Source: Methanoculleus taiwanensis (lineage in GTDB: Archaea > Halobacteriota > Methanomicrobia > Methanomicrobiales > Methanoculleaceae). Taken from it: 64,000 nucleotides of DNA. Shown here one piece after another: positions 33,941 through 43,538 of this stretch. The stretch's first letter is position 1. Every line of letters starts with the position of its first letter. The stretch is taken from positions 921,984-985,983 of the forward strand of contig NZ_LHQS01000002.1 of assembly GCF_004102725.1 (NCBI RefSeq), in the 5' to 3' direction. Position numbers and translations under genes: made by a program. Under the pieces are notes generated by a model that saw only the letters and a list, made by a program, of their open reading frames with translations, had not been told where the DNA came from and made no database searches.

Positions 33941-36900
33941 TCACGCCCCACGGCACCGCCCGGCAGTCGCTCCCCCGCACCCCTCGCACGCCGGCAGCCG
34001 GAACCGCTGCCGCTCGATCCCGTCTACCGCACTGCGGATAGCGTCGAGAACCCTTTCTTCGTCCACCCGGGCCTCCACCCAGCGGTCGGCGTCGACGAAG
34101 TAGAGGTACGGCGTGACCGCCTGCCCCAGGATCGCCTCGGCGGCGCGGCGGTAGACCGTCATCTGGACCGCGTACTCCTCGACCTTTCGCGGGAGAGCGT
34201 CCTCGCCGGCCGCCCCTGTCTTGTAGTCGATGAGCACCCAGGTGCCGTCCGGCCGCCGGACGAGCCGGTCGATGGCGCCCTTGAACGGAACGCCGCCGAT
34301 AGTCGCCCGGAACGGCACCTCGCGGTGGTCGCTCGTCGCCCCTCTCATCACCTCCGCCGCACGGAACCGGTCGTAGAGTCCTGCGTATTCCCGCGCCCGG
34401 CCGGCGTCCTCGAGCCCGTAGCGCCGGAGCACCGCGGCGGGGTCTCTGCCGCGGAAGACCTCGTGGACGATCAGCCCGCGGGTCGCTCCGTCCTCCGCCC
34501 CAAAGGCCGCCCGGATCGGCTGCGCGGTACGGCCGAGCCGGTAGATGCGTTCGTACTCGAGCGGGCAGCGGAGGTATCGGCCGATCTCGCTCGCCGAGTA
34601 GGTGTGCTCTTCTTCGTCGACCACGACCGGGAGATCGCTTGCCGGCACCTCCTCCGCAATCCCGCCGTCCGGCAGAGGTGCGCAGGTCCGGTGCGGTTCG
34701 GCGGAGATCGCCGCGGGGTCGGTGGCGATTGGAATGGAGAGCGTTTCGCCCTTACACGGGAGGCTGATCGCGGCCGCTCCCCGTGCGTAGACGTCGCCGC
34801 AGAGCCCGAGGCAGCGGGCGAGCCAGGCCATCCGGGTCTTCCCGTCTTCCAGGGTCGCCGGAATCTCGACCGGCAGCTCGCCGCAGAGGATCAGGTGGTC
34901 CTTCGCCCGCGTCGCGGCGACGTAGAAGAGCCGTTTCTGCTCGGCCTGCTCCTTCTGCCGGTACTCCCGCTTGAGGATCGTGAGGACGGGCGTCTCCTCG
35001 CGCTCGTGGTCGCTTCCCGGGTTCGGTATGGTGACCCCGAGCCGGAGGGCGTCCTCCACCATGACGGTGCCGCCGCCGGCGCGGGGCGGCTCGGCGAGGT
35101 CGGGGACGACGACGATCGGGAACTCGAGCCCCTTTGAGGCGTGCACCGTCATGATCGAGACGGCGTTTGCGCTCGTCAGGTCGAGTGCCGCGTCGCCCTC
35201 CCGCTCGCCGTCGTCGATGCAGGTGCCAAGCTCCCGGACGACCCCGGCGAGCGTGCCGGCGCCCCTCGCCTCCATAGTTCGGACGAGGGCGATCACCTTC
35301 TCGACGTTCGCAGCCGCCTGCTCGCCGCCCGGTAGCCCGCCGAAGACGACGGCGATCCCCGACTCGGCGACAACCCGGGCGAGGAGGGCTGCGGGCGGGA
35401 CCCGGCGGGCGTGCAGGAGCCAGGACCGAAGGAGCTGCACCGCAGCCGTGACGTCCGGGTCAGGCTGCCCGGACGCGAACTCTGCCAGCCGCTCCCAGAG
35501 AGAGCCTTCCGGGGAACCCGACCGGGCGATGGTGTAGAGCCGGGCGTCGGAGAACCCGCAGTAGGGCGACCGCAAGAGGCCGTAGAGCGCGACGTCGTCC
35601 CGGTCGTTCTCGAGGAACCGGAGGATGTTGTAGAGGTCGTAGACCTCCTGCCGCCCGTAGAACCCGAGCCCCGCGTGGACGTGGTAGGGGATACCGTAGC
35701 GGGCGAGCGCCCACTCGTAGGCGGCGAGGTTCGTCCGCCGCTCGAGGAGGATCGCGATATCGCGGTACTCCGCCGGCCGGGGCTCGTCGAGGTGCTTTCC
35801 CTCCTGGTTCCAGTACACACGCCGCTGTTCGTGCTCGACGAGGTTTTTGATCTTCCGGGCGACCAGCTCCGCCTCACCGCGCCGGCCGGCCGCCCTGTCG
35901 TCGGCCTTCGGGACGAGGAGGAGCTCGACCGAGCCCGTATCATCCGTCCGGTGCGCTTCCAGCGGTTCGTACAAAAACTCCCAGGGGCGCCCCGACTCTT
36001 CCATCAGGGCGCCGAAGACGGCGTTAACGAACCCGACGACCGCGGGCGTGCTCCGGAAGTTGACGTCGAGCGGGACGGCCTCCCCGCCGAGGTGCTGCTC
36101 GATCAGGTCGCGGGTGCGCCGAAACTGCGTGACGTCGGCGTCCCGGAAGAGGTAGATCGACTGCTTCGGGTCGCCGACGACGAAGAGCTTCGCCGACGCC
36201 TGCAGAAGATCGCCGAGGATTGCGCAGACGATCCCGATCTGCACGGGATCGGTGTCCTGGAACTCGTCGACCAGGACGAACTGGAACCGCTCCCGGAAGT
36301 GCGCCGCTACGGTTCCGTCGTGGTCACAAAAGAGCCGGTGGGTGCGGTCGATCAGGTCGGTGAAGTCGAGTGCGCCCCGCCGCCGCTTCTCGGCCTCGAC
36401 CGTATCGGAGAAGGCACGGAAGACCGTGCCGAGGTCGCGGAGGTAGTCGAGCGTCGCCCGGGTGAAGGGGTCGTCCGGGTCGATCGCGAGCGCGAGGATT
36501 CCGCCATGCTCTTTGATGCGGTTGTTGAGATCTTTGTAGGCTTCGCGGAGCCTGTCGAGGTCGTCTCCTGCCCAGTTTTGCTTTCTCCCCATCCGGGCAG
36601 TGAACTGCTTTTCACTGTGGATCGCCACAATCGCGGCGGCGGCCCCGGACTCTCCTGCGGCGAGGGAGGGGAGGAGCGGCTCGACGGCGCGGAGGTAGAT
36701 CTCGCCCGGGTCGGCGTCGCCGGGGTAGCGGGCGGCGAGGTCCTGCAGCGTTTCGAGCGAGGGGGCGGCGGCGGCCGCGAACGTCGCGAATTCCTCATCC
36801 CGGCACCGTTCCACGGCCGCCTGCCAGGCGTCGAGCACCGCTTTCTCGTTCTCCGCGAGGGCTGCGAAGAACTGCTCCGCCGCATCGCGCCGCCTGGAGA

Positions 36901-37399
36901 GCCGTTCCAGGGAGTTCTTGAGCTCGTATGCCCCGACCGCCCGGAGGACGCCGATCAGCGCGTCCCGGCAGGCTTTCGGCGGCTCGCCGTAGACGAACGC
37001 CTCGATCGTCTCGTCCCGGAGCCGCCCGGCCTCCCGCTCGTCGAGGACGGCGAACCCGGGGGCGACGCCGCTCTCGAGCGGGAACTCCCGGAGCACCTGG
37101 GCGCAGAAGGAGTGGAAAGTCGAGATATTCGCCCAGAGGAACTCGTCGCGGAGTTTGTCCCACCGAGGCCCCTCCTTCTCTGCGAGCGCCTCCCTGACGC
37201 GGATCTTCATCTCGGCGGCCGCTTTTTCGGTGAAGGTCAGGGCGAGGATGTTGGCGACGCCGAGGTCGTCCCGGCTCTCGAGGAGGTCGATGTACTTCCG
37301 CACGAGGACGTGCGTCTTCCCGGTGCCGGCGCCGGCGGTGACGCACTTGCTCCTCGCGTGGTCGAGGGCGGCCTGCTTCTGCCGGTCGGTCAGTCCCAT
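33941..37399 (-). CDS. addA: AddA-like UvrD-family helicase/PD-(D/E)XK nuclease
   Basis: 1152 aa. Superfamily 1A helicase motifs in order: TDRQKQAALDH (Q), AGAGTGKT (Walker A, near residue 22), FTEKAAAEM (Ia), LVDEFQDTDPVQ (II), GDPKQSIYLFRDAD (III), NFRSTPAVV (IV), MTVHASKGLEFPIVVV (V), YVAATRAKDHL (VI). The C-terminal nuclease has LIVHEVFRG and WVLIDYKTG (DxK) plus VEEYAVQMTVYRRA. Partner of the 1026-aa AddB-like protein: the start of addA overlaps the end of addB by 10 nt. Together they should resect double-strand breaks. AddAB is typical of bacteria; in archaea HerA-NurA normally does this. Confidence 0.9.
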   Translation of the reverse strand: MGLTDRQKQAALDHARSKCVTAGAGTGKTHVLVRKYIDLLESRDDLGVANILALTFTEKAAAEMKIRVREALAEKEGPRWDKLRDEFLWANISTFHSFCAQVLREFPLESGVAPGFAVLDEREAGRLRDETIEAFVYGEPPKACRDALIGVLRAVGAYELKNSLERLSRRRDAAEQFFAALAENEKAVLDAWQAAVERCRDEEFATFAAAAAPSLETLQDLAARYPGDADPGEIYLRAVEPLLPSLAAGESGAAAAIVAIHSEKQFTARMGRKQNWAGDDLDRLREAYKDLNNRIKEHGGILALAIDPDDPFTRATLDYLRDLGTVFRAFSDTVEAEKRRRGALDFTDLIDRTHRLFCDHDGTVAAHFRERFQFVLVDEFQDTDPVQIGIVCAILGDLLQASAKLFVVGDPKQSIYLFRDADVTQFRRTRDLIEQHLGGEAVPLDVNFRSTPAVVGFVNAVFGALMEESGRPWEFLYEPLEAHRTDDTGSVELLLVPKADDRAAGRRGEAELVARKIKNLVEHEQRRVYWNQEGKHLDEPRPAEYRDIAILLERRTNLAAYEWALARYGIPYHVHAGLGFYGRQEVYDLYNILRFLENDRDDVALYGLLRSPYCGFSDARLYTIARSGSPEGSLWERLAEFASGQPDPDVTAAVQLLRSWLLHARRVPPAALLARVVAESGIAVVFGGLPGGEQAAANVEKVIALVRTMEARGAGTLAGVVRELGTCIDDGEREGDAALDLTSANAVSIMTVHASKGLEFPIVVVPDLAEPPRAGGGTVMVEDALRLGVTIPNPGSDHEREETPVLTILKREYRQKEQAEQKRLFYVAATRAKDHLILCGELPVEIPATLEDGKTRMAWLARCLGLCGDVYARGAAAISLPCKGETLSIPIATDPAAISAEPHRTCAPLPDGGIAEEVPASDLPVVVDEEEHTYSASEIGRYLRCPLEYERIYRLGRTAQPIRAAFGAEDGATRGLIVHEVFRGRDPAAVLRRYGLEDAGRAREYAGLYDRFRAAEVMRGATSDHREVPFRATIGGVPFKGAIDRLVRRPDGTWVLIDYKTGAAGEDALPRKVEEYAVQMTVYRRAAEAILGQAVTPYLYFVDADRWVEARVDEERVLDAIRSAVDGIERQRFRLPACEGCGGATAGRCRGA

Positions 37400-40300
37400 T
37401 GTAACGCCACCTCCTCGGCGGCGGCGAGCAGCCGCAGGCTGTCGAACCGGCAGACCGTCTTGAAATCGCAGTAGCCGGGGCAGGGGCCTGGGTCAGACCG
37501 GGGTGCGAACCGCCCGCCCCGTATCCCTTCGAGGTAGCGCGAGACATGGGCGAGGGAGGCGTCGACCAGCGCCCGGACGTCCTCGACGCTGCTTCGCGAC
37601 GATACCGAGAACGGTTTGAACCGGTCCTTCAGGCTCGCATCCCAGAAGATCGGCTTGTTCCGGATCTCCCCGTGCCGGAGGGCGTAGTAGCTCCCCGCGA
37701 CCCCCTGCATTCCGGTCAGCGTCTCGGCCGCCCGGAGGTAGAGCGGGAGCTGGAGTGCCGTGCCCGCCACGATATCCTTGAGCGAGGGGTGCGAACTTCC
37801 GGTCTTGTAGTCGGTGATCAGGAACCGCCCGTCGGGCAGACAGTCGACCCGGTCGATCCTGCCCCGGATGCGGAGAACCTCATCGCCCGTCCCGGGAAGG
37901 GGTATCGCGACCGCGTCCGGTGCCGACGCCGGATCGCAGTCTCCCGCCACCGGGAGGCCGAACGAGAGCTCGAAGGCTGCCGGGACGAAGGTCGAGGACG
38001 CGGTCGCCGTCTCGTGGGAGAGGAACCGCTCGAGCAGCCCCCGCCCGGCCGCCGGCGACCCGAGGAGGTGCTCCCGTTCCACAGCCCACGCCGGGCTGCC
38101 GAAGGCGAACCGGTCTGCCTCGTCCCGGCCGATCGCGAGGATCCGGCCGAGCGCCTCCGGGTAGTGCTCCTCGGTGATCGCCCCGTTCCCGTCTCCCCGC
38201 CACCCGGCGTAGAACCGGAAGGCGATCCGGTGGACGAGGCTCCCCCGCTCGAGGGCGGTGAGGTCGAGGTCGACCGCCGGGAGCGGCGCAAGCCCGAGCA
38301 CCCTGGCAAGGTAGAACCGGAACGGGCAGTCGGCGTAGGTCTCGAGCGCCGTCGGGGAGAAGACGGCGGTAGCCCCGTACCGCTCCGCGAGCGCCGCCGT
38401 GATCGCCGGTTCATCGGTGAGCAGGCAGTCGTAGGGCGAATCGTACGCACCTGTGCGGTGGCAGTTCTCGATGGTGAGCCGGCGTGCGGCTTCGGCGTAG
38501 CTAGCCGGCGCAGCCTCCCCCCGGGCGAGCAGGGCGCCTGCCTTCCGGGCTGCCGCGATCCGTGACGCGGGGAACGCATCGCTCCCCCAGGGCTCGGCGG
38601 CGATGCTCGCCCGGACCGCGTCGACGAACCCGGAGCGTATCACCGGCGACCCCCCGTCGGCCGAGGGGTAGCTGAGGTAGACCCGCTCGGTGGCGGCGAG
38701 GAGCGCCGCGGTGAAGTGGTAGCGTTCTTCCCGCAGGATATCCGCCTTCGAGCGCGTCCCGAGCCGCCGGGTCTCGAGGTCGGTGGTGAACGAAAGGCGG
38801 GTGGTCAGCCGCGGCATCACGCCCTCGACGAGGTCGGCGACGAAGAGGTAGGGGACAGCGAGGTGGGCGAGCTCCCGGACGCCGACGACCTGGACGGCGC
38901 TGTGGTTCCGCTTCCGGGGCGGGCGGGTCTCGGCGGCGAGGAGCCCGAGCAGGGAGGCGAACTCGGAAAGCGGCATCCTCTCCTCCGGCAGCACCCGGGT
39001 GAATCCCTCGAGGGTCGCGAGGAGATCGGCAAACGCCCGGAGGTCGCGCCCCTCCCGTTCCAGCACGCCGGCGTCCCCCTCCTCCGGCATCGCCGGCCAG
39101 TGCCGGCGCTCGAGGATTGAGCGGTACGCGGCGAGGTGTTCGGCGATGGTCTTTTTCCCTTCGAGGCTCGCAAGGTCGGCGAAGAGGGTGCAGAGGCCGT
39201 CCTGCACCGCTGCGATAGTGGCGATCTTCGTTTCGAGCCGCTGCCGGGCGTGCTCCGGGGTCTCCGGCAGCGCCCGCTCCTCCTCAAGAGCTGCGGCAAG
39301 CCCCGCGAGCCTCGTATCCCAGGCATCCGCACCGGCGACGATCCGGGCTTCGCGGGTGAGGAGGTCGACCTCCCGGGCCGGCCAGGAGAACCGGATATAG
39401 GGGCTCGCGAGCAGGGCGACGACGTCCTCCCGCCGGTAGCCGGAGACCGGGACGGCCGGCACGTTGAGCAGTGCCTGGACAAGCGGGGAGCGGAGCAGCG
39501 CCTCGCCGCTGGATGCGGCGTAGGGTATCCCGAAGTCGGTGAAGACCTCCTCCACGTACGGGATCGCGGGCTCGAAGTCGGGGAACGCGACCGCGATATC
39601 GCCCGGCCGGACGCCGCCGGCGATCAGGTCGCGGATCTCCTGGGCGATCGCTCTGACCTCACCCTTCCGGTCGCGGCGTTCGGCGATACGGACGAATCCC
39701 TCGCTGTTCCACGGTTGTCGCCGGGAGAAGAGGGCGGCGACGGCTGACTGCCGCTCGTCGGGCGTCTCCGCCGGAATGACAGTGTCCGGGTGCAGCCACT
39801 CACCGTCGTCGGCGAAGACGGCCGGGTTCTCCGCGGAGGGCAGGGCGTAGTGGAACTCCTCGGCGGAGTCCCGGAGAGCGAGGAGGAGGTCACGCTCGCA
39901 CGGCACCGGCTCGAAGAGCCCGTAGACGAAGACCGTCCGGAACCGCCCTGGTCGCCGGGCCGCCCAGGGAAAGAGGGTGGCGCCGTCGAGGAGGGCGTGG
40001 TCGTCCAGGAATCGGAGGTAGGCGTTGAAGAGGTCGCTGATCTCGGCGCTCTTCGCGCTCTGCAGGTCGCCGAGGGCGCCCGGGTAGTCGACCTTCCGCA
40101 TGATGAGGACCGAAAAGAGCGTCGCGAGGTCGTCGACGGCTCCGGCGTCGGCGAGCAGGGGGAACCTGGCCGGATGTGCGGTGAGGATCCGGGCGAGGAT
40201 GAGCCGGGATTCGGCATCCGAGATCAGCGTCTCTGCCGCTTGCTGATCCTCGAAGATCTTCCGGGCAAACCCCGAAAGGGTGGTGATCGCGTCGGCGACG

Positions 40301-40470
40301 ATGGGGACGCCCTCCTCCTCGAGGCGGCGGGTGACCTCACGGGCGAGGTGCGACGTCGGGACGATGAAGACGGTGCCGAAGGGGTCGCGGGCGGCGGCGT
40401 GCGTGAATTGCCGGATGAACTCGTCCAGCAGAGTTCCCGGGATATGACGGTACAGAACGACGCGGGGCAT
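37390..40470 (-). CDS. addB: AddB-like PD-(D/E)XK nuclease with iron-sulfur cysteines
   Basis: 1026 aa, upstream member of the addBA operon. The N-terminal helicase-like part (VFIVPTSHLAREVTRRLEEEG, ITTLSGFARKIF) lacks a Walker A motif, as in an inactive motor. UvrD-C-like features are seen in the middle (VQVVGVRELAHLAVPYLFVADLVEGVMP). The C-terminal nuclease has GSLVHRIAFRFY and FLITDYKTG, with the QLPLYLRA helix. One Cys (DCPFRFYLARVLG) before and three (CPGYCDFKTVC) after the nuclease match the four ligands of the AddB 4Fe-4S cluster. Start ATG 40470. Confidence 0.88.
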   Translation of the reverse strand: MPRVVLYRHIPGTLLDEFIRQFTHAAARDPFGTVFIVPTSHLAREVTRRLEEEGVPIVADAITTLSGFARKIFEDQQAAETLISDAESRLILARILTAHPARFPLLADAGAVDDLATLFSVLIMRKVDYPGALGDLQSAKSAEISDLFNAYLRFLDDHALLDGATLFPWAARRPGRFRTVFVYGLFEPVPCERDLLLALRDSAEEFHYALPSAENPAVFADDGEWLHPDTVIPAETPDERQSAVAALFSRRQPWNSEGFVRIAERRDRKGEVRAIAQEIRDLIAGGVRPGDIAVAFPDFEPAIPYVEEVFTDFGIPYAASSGEALLRSPLVQALLNVPAVPVSGYRREDVVALLASPYIRFSWPAREVDLLTREARIVAGADAWDTRLAGLAAALEEERALPETPEHARQRLETKIATIAAVQDGLCTLFADLASLEGKKTIAEHLAAYRSILERRHWPAMPEEGDAGVLEREGRDLRAFADLLATLEGFTRVLPEERMPLSEFASLLGLLAAETRPPRKRNHSAVQVVGVRELAHLAVPYLFVADLVEGVMPRLTTRLSFTTDLETRRLGTRSKADILREERYHFTAALLAATERVYLSYPSADGGSPVIRSGFVDAVRASIAAEPWGSDAFPASRIAAARKAGALLARGEAAPASYAEAARRLTIENCHRTGAYDSPYDCLLTDEPAITAALAERYGATAVFSPTALETYADCPFRFYLARVLGLAPLPAVDLDLTALERGSLVHRIAFRFYAGWRGDGNGAITEEHYPEALGRILAIGRDEADRFAFGSPAWAVEREHLLGSPAAGRGLLERFLSHETATASSTFVPAAFELSFGLPVAGDCDPASAPDAVAIPLPGTGDEVLRIRGRIDRVDCLPDGRFLITDYKTGSSHPSLKDIVAGTALQLPLYLRAAETLTGMQGVAGSYYALRHGEIRNKPIFWDASLKDRFKPFSVSSRSSVEDVRALVDASLAHVSRYLEGIRGGRFAPRSDPGPCPGYCDFKTVCRFDSLRLLAAAEEVALQWD

Positions 40471-40593
40471 CCGGTGGTCTCTCCTGGTGAGAGATTGCGG
40501 GCTTGTGGGCGATGAGTGTTGTTATTTGTACCGGGGGGCTGCCGCCAGAGTTCCCTACCCTGGCTTGGGGTATCAAAACGTGAAGAAGGCGAG

Positions 40594-40692
40594 GTGACCG
40601 ATGGAGCCGCCCCCACCCTCTCAAGTAATCTCCTCGGCCTCCTCGACGACCGGACGAAGGCGGATCTCTTGGCAATCTTCAAGGAGGCATGA
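40594..40692 (+). CDS. Small ORF (32 aa), unknown
   Basis: GTG start with AAGGCGAG just upstream; encodes a short helical peptide (NLLGLLDDRTKADLLAIFKEA). It overlaps the next small ORF by ATGA. It may equally be the C-terminal stub of a lost gene. Confidence 0.35.
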   Translation: MTDGAAPTLSSNLLGLLDDRTKADLLAIFKEA

Positions 40693-40799
40693 CCCTGGCG
40701 AACAACAGAGGCGCCCGGCGGCTCATCGTGGAAGAACCGCCCAAACCCGGCACCCGTCGCCGGAAAAAGAGCCGCAAGTTAAGCGAATCGCCGCGCTAG
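40689..40799 (+). CDS. Small basic ORF (36 aa), unknown
   Basis: Highly basic peptide (TRRRKKSRKL) starting inside the stop of the preceding ORF (ATGA) with AAGGAGG immediately upstream, though at very short spacing. No family recognised. Confidence 0.35.
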   Translation: MTLANNRGARRLIVEEPPKPGTRRRKKSRKLSESPR

Positions 40800-40844
40800 G
40801 TTTAAGTACCCTGCACAGAAATTGAGTGGTAGGAGAGAGGGCGA

Positions 40845-41066
40845 ATGTCGGTACGCAGCATGGTAATGCGGCGGATTCTCCGCTTTGAGAAGAAGAACCG
40901 GGTTACCGCACCGATCCGGATCGAGAAGGAGCTCCTGATCGCCATGGAGCTCCGCGGCCTCGATCGGCACAACACGGTGAATATCGCCCTCGAAAACCAC
41001 TTACGCGGCATGAACATTCAGGTCGAACAACCTGCTGTCATGCCGCAGGCTGTCGTCAAAGTGTGA
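40845..41066 (+). CDS. Small conserved-looking protein (73 aa), unknown
   Basis: Starts at ATG 40845 with GAGAGAGGG upstream. The sequence is basic at the N-terminus (MRRILRFEKKNRVTAPIRI) and then has one helix-rich segment (KELLIAMELRGLDRHNTVNIALENHLRG), a spacing that recalls ribbon-helix-helix or wHTH regulators, but no family can be named. It marks the boundary between the high-GC chromosome and the AT-rich accessory region. Confidence 0.5.
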   Translation: MSVRSMVMRRILRFEKKNRVTAPIRIEKELLIAMELRGLDRHNTVNIALENHLRGMNIQVEQPAVMPQAVVKV

Positions 41067-41236
41067 TAGATTCTCCACCTATTTTACAGAATTATCCAAA
41101 CGGGACGCAGAAATAAAATCATCGAAATCGCCTGGATTTTGACCATTATGTGCGGATAAGTTGTGGGTAACTCGATTTCAATTCATCCTAGCCATTTTCT
41201 GATACGCCATTAAATTGCATTTGCATAAGCAAAGAT

Positions 41237-41249
41237 CTTATTATATACC
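41237..41249 (+). promoter_or_regulatory. TATA box of the TPR membrane-protein gene
   Basis: CTTATTATATACC about 30 nt upstream of ATG 41274, giving a very short leader. Confidence 0.6.
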
Positions 41250-41273
41250 CTGCGTCAGTAGGGGGGCATCGCT

Positions 41274-42812
41274 ATGGTATCCCCTGGAAACATTCAATCC
41301 GATATTGAAACAGGCAAAATGCACATCAATAACGGCGAATACTTAGAAGCCCATTCTACTTTTAAAAAATGGTTGCCGACTTGTCATCAGTACCCAAAAG
41401 AAGAGCAGATCTGTATTTATTGTGGTCTTGGGGAGGCACTCTGGGGACTAGAGGAATATATCTCTGCAAAAGAGCTGTATCTAAGCGCTTTAAAACTAGA
41501 TCCTAATAACGCCAAAGTTCTTTCAGGATTAGGAGGCGTTACAGGTGATCTTAATGATTTGGGTTTATCTTTCTACTATTATGATCAAGCCTTAACGTGC
41601 GGAGCATGCGATGCAACCATAAAAGTTGAAGCGTTGAACAATAAGGCATATGAGTATGTAAAATTCGGTAGATTCGATGAGGCATTGGATTGTCTCAATG
41701 AGGCTATAAGCATTGATCCAGACAATGTCCCTTCGCAAATGAATAGAGGATATATCTTTTATCGTAAAAATCTCTATGATAGGGCCATTGCTGAATTTGA
41801 TAAAGCGATTAGCACAATTACTAACAAGGAAGGCTGGTCTGCAAAACCTGTTACAAGAAAACAATACGCAGTTACTTTAAGGAATAAAGGAGTTGCCCTC
41901 GCATCTTCAGGCAATTACTCCAGGGCAATTGAATTCTTCGATGAGGCACTAGATTACCTTCCTAGTGATATCGATCTGTATTTATACAAGGGATCCGCGC
42001 TTGCAAATAGTAGCCAGTATGAGGAAGCGCAAATTTGCTTCAACCAAGCTTTAGCATCAGATCCACATAATGCAGGATGTTTTATAGTACGAGATGCAGT
42101 AAAGCAGCTCGAAACGAAAACCAAAGACTATAAAGATGAACTTAAGAAGTTCCGGAAATCTTTATTGAAATCACAACAGAGAGTCCAGGAGCTGTCGCAA
42201 GAGTATCTTGGAAGAGTACTTAGTGACTTCACCTTCGGACTAAACAGCGCCCAATATATGTTTATTGTCCAGTTTGTCGTGGGAATAGGTATATTGCTGG
42301 GGGCTGTTTTGCTAAACGTGGCCGGATATAGCGCTACTTTAACCTATATCCTCGGTGCGGCTGGCGGACTCACAATTGTCACATCAGCAATCTTTACATC
42401 ACCGCTGAGAATACAAGACAATCGAGTAGATTTCGCTCAATGGATGATGTCTTATTTCGATTGGGTATATACACTCTACGCAGCCCAAATGTTATTCGCT
42501 CAAAAGGCCGACGAAGGTAAAAGTCAAGATTGGGAGGACATTAAAGTAGTTCATGAAGATCTTCATGCTATTACGCGAGAAGCCGTCCATATGATTGAGA
42601 CATATTGCACCGTGGATAATAAAAAAGGCACTCGAAAATGCCCTGAAATAAATAAATTACCGAGGAAAGTATGCTTCCCGCTAAAATGGGTCCCAACAGA
42701 TAGGAGTGGATCGGGTGGTGAACCGGGTGAGTCCGGTGAAGGGGATATTGCAAATAAAGGAAAAATGGAAAAGGAATTAAACCCTGAATATGCCCCAATT
42801 CAAATGAAATAA
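41274..42812 (+). CDS. TPR protein with two transmembrane helices
   Basis: 512 aa. Residues 1-280 form about seven TPRs of 34-residue type (EALWGLEEYISAKELYLSALKLDPNN; NNKAYEYVKFGRFDEALDCLNEAISIDPDN; GSALANSSQYEEAQICFNQALASDPHN). A coiled coil (ETKTKDYKDELKKFRKSLLKSQQRVQELSQEY) comes next, then two membrane helices at about 325-375 (FIVQFVVGIGILLGAVLLNVAG and LGAAGGLTIVTSAIF) and a soluble C-terminal domain of about 130 residues (DFAQWMMSYFDWVYTLYAAQMLF). Codon and base use is AT-rich compared with the genes to the left. Its TPR-plus-membrane plan suits sensing or signalling; no catalytic motif. Function unknown. Confidence 0.8.
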   Translation: MVSPGNIQSDIETGKMHINNGEYLEAHSTFKKWLPTCHQYPKEEQICIYCGLGEALWGLEEYISAKELYLSALKLDPNNAKVLSGLGGVTGDLNDLGLSFYYYDQALTCGACDATIKVEALNNKAYEYVKFGRFDEALDCLNEAISIDPDNVPSQMNRGYIFYRKNLYDRAIAEFDKAISTITNKEGWSAKPVTRKQYAVTLRNKGVALASSGNYSRAIEFFDEALDYLPSDIDLYLYKGSALANSSQYEEAQICFNQALASDPHNAGCFIVRDAVKQLETKTKDYKDELKKFRKSLLKSQQRVQELSQEYLGRVLSDFTFGLNSAQYMFIVQFVVGIGILLGAVLLNVAGYSATLTYILGAAGGLTIVTSAIFTSPLRIQDNRVDFAQWMMSYFDWVYTLYAAQMLFAQKADEGKSQDWEDIKVVHEDLHAITREAVHMIETYCTVDNKKGTRKCPEINKLPRKVCFPLKWVPTDRSGSGGEPGESGEGDIANKGKMEKELNPEYAPIQMK

Positions 42813-42993
42813 ATTATTTGATAATGGAAAGTGATCAAGCAAGGGGGCAGAGGAAAGGGTTTTACAGCAAATGTGAGACGTTCTCGCCTTTTTGGGGGTT
42901 TTATTGGTTTATACCCCTTATCATATGGCCTTGAAAAATATTTGGGCTATCCGTAACAGTTCCCCGCTTCAACTCAACAGCGCCTCAACAGAA

Positions 42994-43179
42994 TTATTTT
43001 AAAAGTTTACTCAAGTCCAGAGAACTAGGGCGAGCGTGCCTAAGGATATCTCTAGCAGCCGAACCCTGATCATTGACACCTTCTTTCATTTCCCAAGCAC
43101 ACTTCGGGCAAAGTCCATATTCATCAGGTTCGCCCTCATAGCCACAATGCGGATTCGCACACTTCCATTTCTTTCCCAT
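42994..43179 (-). CDS. Small zinc-ribbon protein
   Basis: 61 aa with four cysteines in a rubredoxin-like knuckle pair: WKCANPHCGYEGEPDEYGLCPKCAWEM (C-x4-C and C-x2-C). ATG 43179 was chosen over a GTG at 43194 because the protein begins GKKWKC as in related one-ribbon proteins. Probably binds Zn or Fe; no known function. Monocistronic. Confidence 0.65.
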   Translation of the reverse strand: MGKKWKCANPHCGYEGEPDEYGLCPKCAWEMKEGVNDQGSAARDILRHARPSSLDLSKLLK

Positions 43180-43321
43180 CACCACCACCGCCACCCTAAG
43201 ACCACTATGAAAGTAAAAAGATTACGGGTGGCAGAACCGGAACGTTACGGTATTAGTTAAGCTATTTCGAGGCAAAACCCGTTCCATAACCCTTTTCCCC
43301 TCCCCGCCGCAATCCTCCATC

Positions 43322-43425
43322 GTGACAGACCGGCACCAACGGCGACCGGGGCAGTGGTGGCCGTGGGGCTGCCGATCTACTGGGACTGGCTGAACAGGGA
43401 GATTGAGAAGCAGTATGCAACGTAA
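43322..43425 (+). pseudogene. Internally deleted copy of the two-helix membrane gene (debris 1)
   Basis: Begins GTGACAGACCGGCACC like the intact gene at 44936, then jumps to a segment encoding VVAVGLPIYWDWLNREIEKQY, related to the intact C-terminus VVGVPIYAVWVKQELERQY. The upstream 45 bases (ACCCTTTTCCCCTCCCCGCC) also match the leader of the intact copies. Confidence 0.65.
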
Positions 43426-43538
43426 TCGCGAGGGAGTACTAAATGAGATACTTCAATAGTGCTATTATCAGGGATCGACTCCCCCATCATCTGGATGCCT
43501 GCTTTTGAGACCTGGTTATTGTCTGATAAGGAAAGTAT

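Noticed and set aside
35411-37474. 687-codon open frame antisense to addA
   Set aside because: Same reason: the sense strand has all helicase motifs, and the antisense product is a low-complexity R/E/V/P-rich sequence.
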